Assembly (NCBI GenBank): GCA_030627025.1
Contig: DAOUSX010000021.1
Coordinates: forward strand, 1 to 8,929
Origin: Dehalococcoidia bacterium
GTDB lineage: Bacteria > Chloroflexota > Dehalococcoidia > GIF9 > AB-539-J10
Reading direction: 5' to 3'
DNA length: 8,929 bases
In this document: in pieces, positions 6,143 through 8,929 of the stretch
How positions within the stretch are numbered: the stretch's first letter is position 1
Layout: each line of letters opens with the position of its first letter
Made by a program: the position numbers and the translations under genes
The notes under the pieces: generated by a model
Database searches by the model: none
Seen by the model: the letters and a program-made list of their open reading frames with translations, nothing else
What the model was told of the DNA's origin: nothing

Positions 6143-6212
6143 ATAGCTGAAACAAACTAGAGCGAGATTCCTCGTTTTACTCGGAACAAGCTCTACAATC
6201 TACAAGTTGAAG

Positions 6213-6375
6213 CCCTAAATACCAAGCACTAAATTCTAAACAAATCCCAATATCAAAATTTAGAGCTCAATTTAGTAGCTATCAGCTTTCAGCCTTCAGC
6301 CATTGGCTAGCCGCTGACTGCTGATTACTGACTGCTTTTTCATATTGTGTAGTATTTCGGATTTAGTATTTAGAG
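6213..6375. repeat. 163-bp MITE-like element with nested inverted repeats
   Basis: The left end CCCTAAATACCAAGCAC (from 6213) and the reverse complement of the right end, CTCTAAATACTAAATCC (from 6375 inward), align over about 34 nt with roughly 70% identity. They continue as TTCTAAACAAAT versus TACTACACAAT. The interior holds a second imperfect inverted repeat made of TCAGC units (6282-6300) facing GCTGA units (6313-6333) around AGCCATTGGCT. No open reading frame is present and no target-site duplication was found. Elements of this nonautonomous, foldback type are consistent with a MITE, but mobility is inferred. Confidence 0.5.
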
Positions 6376-6387
6376 TTTTGCTTTCGT

Positions 6388-6540
6388 GAGATTGCCACTC
6401 CTTCGGCTCCAATGACATACCCTCTCTATCATTGCGAGGCACGTCAGTGCCGAAGCAAACTCATGCCCCGCCGGGATTGCTTCGCTCCGCTCGCAATGAC
6501 AGGGGAGGGTAGGATTACTACGTCTTCGGCTCGCAATGAC
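6388..6540. repeat. Cluster of palindromic 'GATTGC...GCAATGAC' repeats (REP/BIME-like)
   Basis: Four units occur. Three share one orientation: 6388-6415 (GAGATTGCCACTCC... AATGAC), 6473-6500 (GGGATTGCTTCGCTCCGCTC then GCAATGAC) and 6511-6540 (GGATTACTACGTCTTCGGCT then CGCAATGAC). One is inverted, 6429-6458 (TCATTGCGAG...CGAAGCAA). The inverted unit and the one at 6473 can pair as a 71-nt hairpin: TCATTGCGAG (6429-6438) with CTCGCAATGA (6490-6499) and CGAAGCAA (6451-6458) with TTGCTTCG (6477-6484). A small GGCAC-GTCA-GTGCC hairpin (6438-6451) is also embedded. Overlapping open frames on both strands here are repeat-derived, not genes. Confidence 0.75.
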
Positions 6541-6751
6541 GTGTGGGAGAGCTTGAGCAGAGCAAAGAATTGTTCGAGCCCCAAATTTAAGCACAAAATA
6601 AGACGTACTCTTCATACTTTCAGCTGTCACCTATCTATACTGGAATACAGCGGCTAAGAAAGCAAAAACGACTTATGATGAACGGTTTTGGTAAACTGAT
6701 AGTATGCAAGCAACATGCAAGATTGCTAAGCAAGGTTGAACGAAAAAGAGG
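6541..6751. other. Noncoding region downstream of pilMN
   Basis: I see no gene here. An exact direct repeat ATGCAAG occurs at 6704-6710 and 6715-6721, 11 bp apart, near the 3' end of pilMN. On the minus strand the sequence just after the pilMN stop has a TTTTTC run and a TTGCTTAGCAA mini-palindrome (stem 4-5 bp). Neither makes a convincing Rho-independent terminator. Confidence 0.4.
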
Positions 6752-8236
6752 CTAAATAACTTTGGTCAGCGTTATTGTAGCCTTATAGTTGTAGTCACCC
6801 CCACCGCTACTATCTACCAAGGTAATCACCACCAGGTCAAACCTGGGTTGACCATCTACCCGACTTGCCCTCAAATCCTCGCCATACCTGAGAATGTGAT
6901 CCTCGTTGTCAGCATAAGCTTCGACTACCAGGGTGTACGTCGTTGATTCCCCCGCCTTCTTAGTAAGGCTCATTTTCCCCAACTCCACATCTCCGGGTAG
7001 ACAGCTATTTGCTTCCGCCAGGTCACCATTAATTTTATCCCTATCAGCTTCGAAAGCATCGAGATCAGCAACAAGGGCATCCCTGACCGCTTCCACTGAA
7101 GTAACTTGTTGATTAAGAGCAATTATGTCCTCAGCGCGAACTTGCTGTGCTGCCATCTTCTCGTTTATTGCTGCCATCTGAGCTTGCAATCCGTTATTAT
7201 GAATGTAAACAGACGCACTGAAGAAACCAAATATAGCTACCAAAGCAACACCAGCAACGATAGTGGGCACGAACGCTATATCAGCCAGCTTGCGAGGTTT
7301 AGGCAGATAAACCTCGGGAACAGCATTGAAGTCAATCAAGGAATAAGCTATGGCACCTTTCTCGGTGGCAAGCACCTCTTTAAGAGCCAGCCCAATATTA
7401 GTGAGATACCCGGCTGACGGGAAACCCTCTGGAACCGCCACAGGCAACGGCATCACCTGAACAGGACGATTTCCACCACTAATGCGTTCCCAGATATCTT
7501 CTCGCTCAGCAAGTTCACCAGAGACTGAAACGGGAACACTGAAGTCAAGGGGTTTATCCATATGAGCTGAGTTATAAAAAATAACGCTACGGTCTAATTC
7601 TTCAGTTATAGTGTCTAAATTCTCCTCCAAAGAGGCTTCCAATGGTAAAGGCAAGCTGCGCACCACCTCAGGCATATTATCAACCAGTATGACTACGTCG
7701 AAACTACCAGGTTGAACATCAACCATGATGGCTGTGGTCTCAGTAGCTGTCCTGGCAAGACACAGTGGCTTCAAGTCGGCAAGATAAGGGTCAAGCCCTG
7801 CCCTACGCAAAGTGGAGACCAGGGCATCCATCGAGTTTCGCGGCAAAGCAGCTACATAAACGGTTATCTCCCCGGGGACAGAGCTGATGATTTGCCAGGA
7901 GACGTATACTTCCTCAATGGAAATGCCCAGAGTGGTACTTGCCTCTCTCGTTATCGCCTCAGGAAGCATCTCCTTGGGTAACTCAGGAATACTAATTGGA
8001 CGGTAGAGGTAACCAATGCCACTGATGCCAGCGATAACCTTACTTGTCTTTATCTCTACAGTTCGCCATAACTCAGCTACCTTAGCCGCCACAGCATCCT
8101 CATCCTGAATTACCCCCTGTACCACCAGCCCGGATTCCAGAGGCGAGCTACCCCATCTTATAACCTGTCTGCCTCGGGAAAGAAGCACATAGATTGCCGC
8201 GTCGTCAATATACAAACTAGCCTGTTCCCTAGCCAT
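6752..8236 (-). CDS. pilM: Fused PilM-PilN type IV pilus assembly protein
   Basis: The gene encodes 494 aa combining two normally separate alignment-complex proteins. Residues about 1-292 are a PilM-like actin fold: ASLYIDDAAIYVLLSRG at the N-terminus, AGISGIGYLYRPISIPELP (69-87), a second nucleotide-loop region IMVDVQPGSFDVVIL (170-184) and YLTNIGLALKEV (277-288). A linker IDFNAVPEVYLPKPRK (301-316) resembles the PilN 'INLLP' peptide that docks on PilM. A single transmembrane helix follows (about 319-343), then a heptad-like coiled coil (about 347-410) and a C-terminal extracytoplasmic domain (about 411-494) as in PilN. Separate PilM is cytoplasmic and PilN bitopic; together with PilO they link the ATPases to the outer parts of the machine. 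The actin-type phosphate loops look eroded (IDDAAI instead of DxG). ATG 8236 has GGGGGA upstream and lies 14 nt after pilO. A type II secretion GspL-like protein is the main alternative. Confidence 0.78.
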   Translation of the reverse strand: MAREQASLYIDDAAIYVLLSRGRQVIRWGSSPLESGLVVQGVIQDEDAVAAKVAELWRTVEIKTSKVIAGISGIGYLYRPISIPELPKEMLPEAITREASTTLGISIEEVYVSWQIISSVPGEITVYVAALPRNSMDALVSTLRRAGLDPYLADLKPLCLARTATETTAIMVDVQPGSFDVVILVDNMPEVVRSLPLPLEASLEENLDTITEELDRSVIFYNSAHMDKPLDFSVPVSVSGELAEREDIWERISGGNRPVQVMPLPVAVPEGFPSAGYLTNIGLALKEVLATEKGAIAYSLIDFNAVPEVYLPKPRKLADIAFVPTIVAGVALVAIFGFFSASVYIHNNGLQAQMAAINEKMAAQQVRAEDIIALNQQVTSVEAVRDALVADLDAFEADRDKINGDLAEANSCLPGDVELGKMSLTKKAGESTTYTLVVEAYADNEDHILRYGEDLRASRVDGQPRFDLVVITLVDSSGGGDYNYKATITLTKVI

Positions 8237-8250
8237 TTTCCCCCATAATC

Positions 8251-8790
8251 CTATGAACCTTCATAACAATAAACAGTCAAACCCAGGGTAATCTTCACCT
8301 CTCCCTCCTCCTTACCCACATCAATCACCACATTGTTCATGACACCATTAGTGAACGCTCCGCTTAATTTCTCGCATAATTTAAGCAATTCTACCACCGT
8401 GCCTTCAGCTTGAATACTTATCTCGAAGCTATCGTAAGCAACGGTTCCTGTCGCCTTTCCCACCTTGGGAAGCGAGGAGCTAATCTTAATTATATCCACA
8501 TTGGAATCATCGGCAGCTTCAAATATAGCCTCAGTTATCTCCACTGACTCGGTAGGAAGCTGGAATTTCTCATCCAGTTTTGAAAGGTCAGACTGAGCCT
8601 TGTTGAGTCTTCCCTGCAGTTCCCCTTTTTGCGCGGTATATTTGACAAAATTCTCGTTAAGCTGTGTCAACTCGCTCTGTAAATCGCCTTGCGCTGCCCT
8701 CTGCGCACCGTAAACGGTCACCACCCCAACTAGCAATGCCACCACTATGCCCAGGCTCAAAATCCACTGCGCCGTTTTACTTAACTTCAT
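8251..8790 (-). CDS. pilO: PilO-like type IV pilus inner-membrane protein
   Basis: The gene encodes 179 aa: an N-terminal transmembrane helix (about 8-28), a coiled coil (about 33-77), then FQLPTESVEITEAIFEAADD (76-95) and VDIIKISSSLP (98-108). The remainder is an alpha/beta ferredoxin-like domain ending in LGLTVYCYEGS. This is the PilO/GspM pattern of a bitopic protein that heterodimerises with PilN outside the membrane. Sequence signatures in this family are weak, so the call rests on architecture plus the PilM-PilN fusion 14 nt downstream. The ATG at 8790-8788 has no SD; a possible -10 lies 7 nt before it (see 8798-8827), so a leaderless transcript is conceivable. The gene precedes pilMN, whereas the common order is pilM-N-O. 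Neighbours further upstream lie beyond the right edge. Confidence 0.7.
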   Translation of the reverse strand: MKLSKTAQWILSLGIVVALLVGVVTVYGAQRAAQGDLQSELTQLNENFVKYTAQKGELQGRLNKAQSDLSKLDEKFQLPTESVEITEAIFEAADDSNVDIIKISSSLPKVGKATGTVAYDSFEISIQAEGTVVELLKLCEKLSGAFTNGVMNNVVIDVGKEEGEVKITLGLTVYCYEGS

Positions 8791-8797
8791 TTAAACA

Positions 8798-8827
8798 ATA
8801 CTACCAAGCTTCAAACTGTTTATGCAA
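8798..8827 (-). promoter_or_regulatory. Weak candidate promoter for pilO-pilMN (leaderless geometry)
   Basis: TTGCAT (8827-8822), an 18-bp spacer and TAGTAT (8803-8798) preceded by TGG are seen on the minus strand. The -10 ends 7 nt before the pilO ATG, so transcription would begin at or next to the start codon. This fits the lack of an SD, but each hexamer is only a four-of-six match. Confidence 0.3.
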
Positions 8828-8888
8828 TACCCCTAGCGCTATTTTTAGGCGAAACCAACACTTTGTATCATTTACACAGCCCCTTCTC

Positions 8889-8929
8889 GTCATTGCCAGA
8901 CAATCCCATACCCCGCCGAGATTGCCACG
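8889..8929. repeat. Right-edge copy of the palindromic repeat family (incomplete)
   Basis: GTCATTGCCAGACAATCCC (8889-8907) resembles the inverted unit at 6429-6458. The adjoining CATACCCCGCCGAGATTGC (8907-8925) matches 6462-6480 at 17 of 19 bases, so the same two-arm module with its spacer is present in the same orientation. It is cut by the window edge. Confidence 0.65.

Noticed and set aside
6084..6155. Upstream extension of the 53-aa small protein to TTG 6155
   Set aside because: The added residues come from the dispersed repeat remnant at 6111-6142 and no SD precedes the TTG.
6156..6212. tRNA or small RNA gene
   Set aside because: No cloverleaf or conserved T-loop (GGTTCRANYCC) was found on either strand; only a 4-bp CGAG/CTCG stem is visible.
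6388..6540. CRISPR array
   Set aside because: The units are degenerate, differ in orientation and spacing, and lack uniform spacers, so they are palindromic intergenic repeats rather than a CRISPR.
6370..6657. Overlapping 80-90-codon open frames on both strands
   Set aside because: They are translations of the palindromic repeat cluster, Arg/Ala/Ser-rich with repeated RNDV/SLRAM-like peptides, and lack SD sequences.

Overview
The window is about 9 kb of bacterial chromosome in which every supported gene lies on the minus strand, so transcription runs from the right edge to the left. Base composition is moderate, with AT-rich promoters and several good Shine-Dalgarno (SD) sequences. The gene set is a Ste24-like M48 protease, an unfused DUF2344 protein, a fused PilM-PilN and a DUF5343 protein, with dispersed repeats of the 'TCATTGCGAG...' type. 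This is most reminiscent of Chloroflexota, probably Dehalococcoidia from a metagenome. That assignment is an inference from protein style, not a proven placement.

Left block (1-3689): a compact four-gene operon read leftward. It encodes a CorC/HlyC-type DUF21-CBS membrane protein, a DUF2344 (TIGR03936) protein, an M48 membrane metalloprotease and the N-terminal part of TilS, which is cut by the window edge. The last three junctions are 29 nt apart, a 4-nt ATGA overlap and 3 nt apart. A near-consensus sigma-70 promoter lies upstream of the first gene, and its -35 and spacer sit inside a perfect 20-bp palindrome.

Middle block (3768-5008): a single pilT (pilus retraction ATPase), preceded by two tandem promoter-like elements and an 8-bp-period TTTTGCAA repeat.

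Accessory block (5251-6541): a DUF5343 protein preceded by a 53-codon unknown small ORF. The pair appears to be coupled by a 4-nt ATAA overlap. This implies that the DUF5343 gene starts on AUA, with a well-placed SD, rather than on the TTG 36 nt further in. To its right lies about 650 bp of noncoding, repeat-rich DNA: a 163-bp MITE-like nested inverted repeat and a cluster of palindromic 'GGATTGCTTCG...CTCGCAATGAC' units. Another copy of the latter family lies at the right edge.

Right block (6752-8803): pilO followed by a fused pilM-pilN. These form the inner-membrane alignment platform of a type IV pilus or related type II secretion-like machine, which PilT would depolymerise. The gene order (O before MN) and the fusion differ from the usual pilM-N-O-P order. 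The most unusual signals are the AUA-start two-gene module, the PilM-PilN fusion, the palindrome-embedded promoter and the repeat-rich gap.
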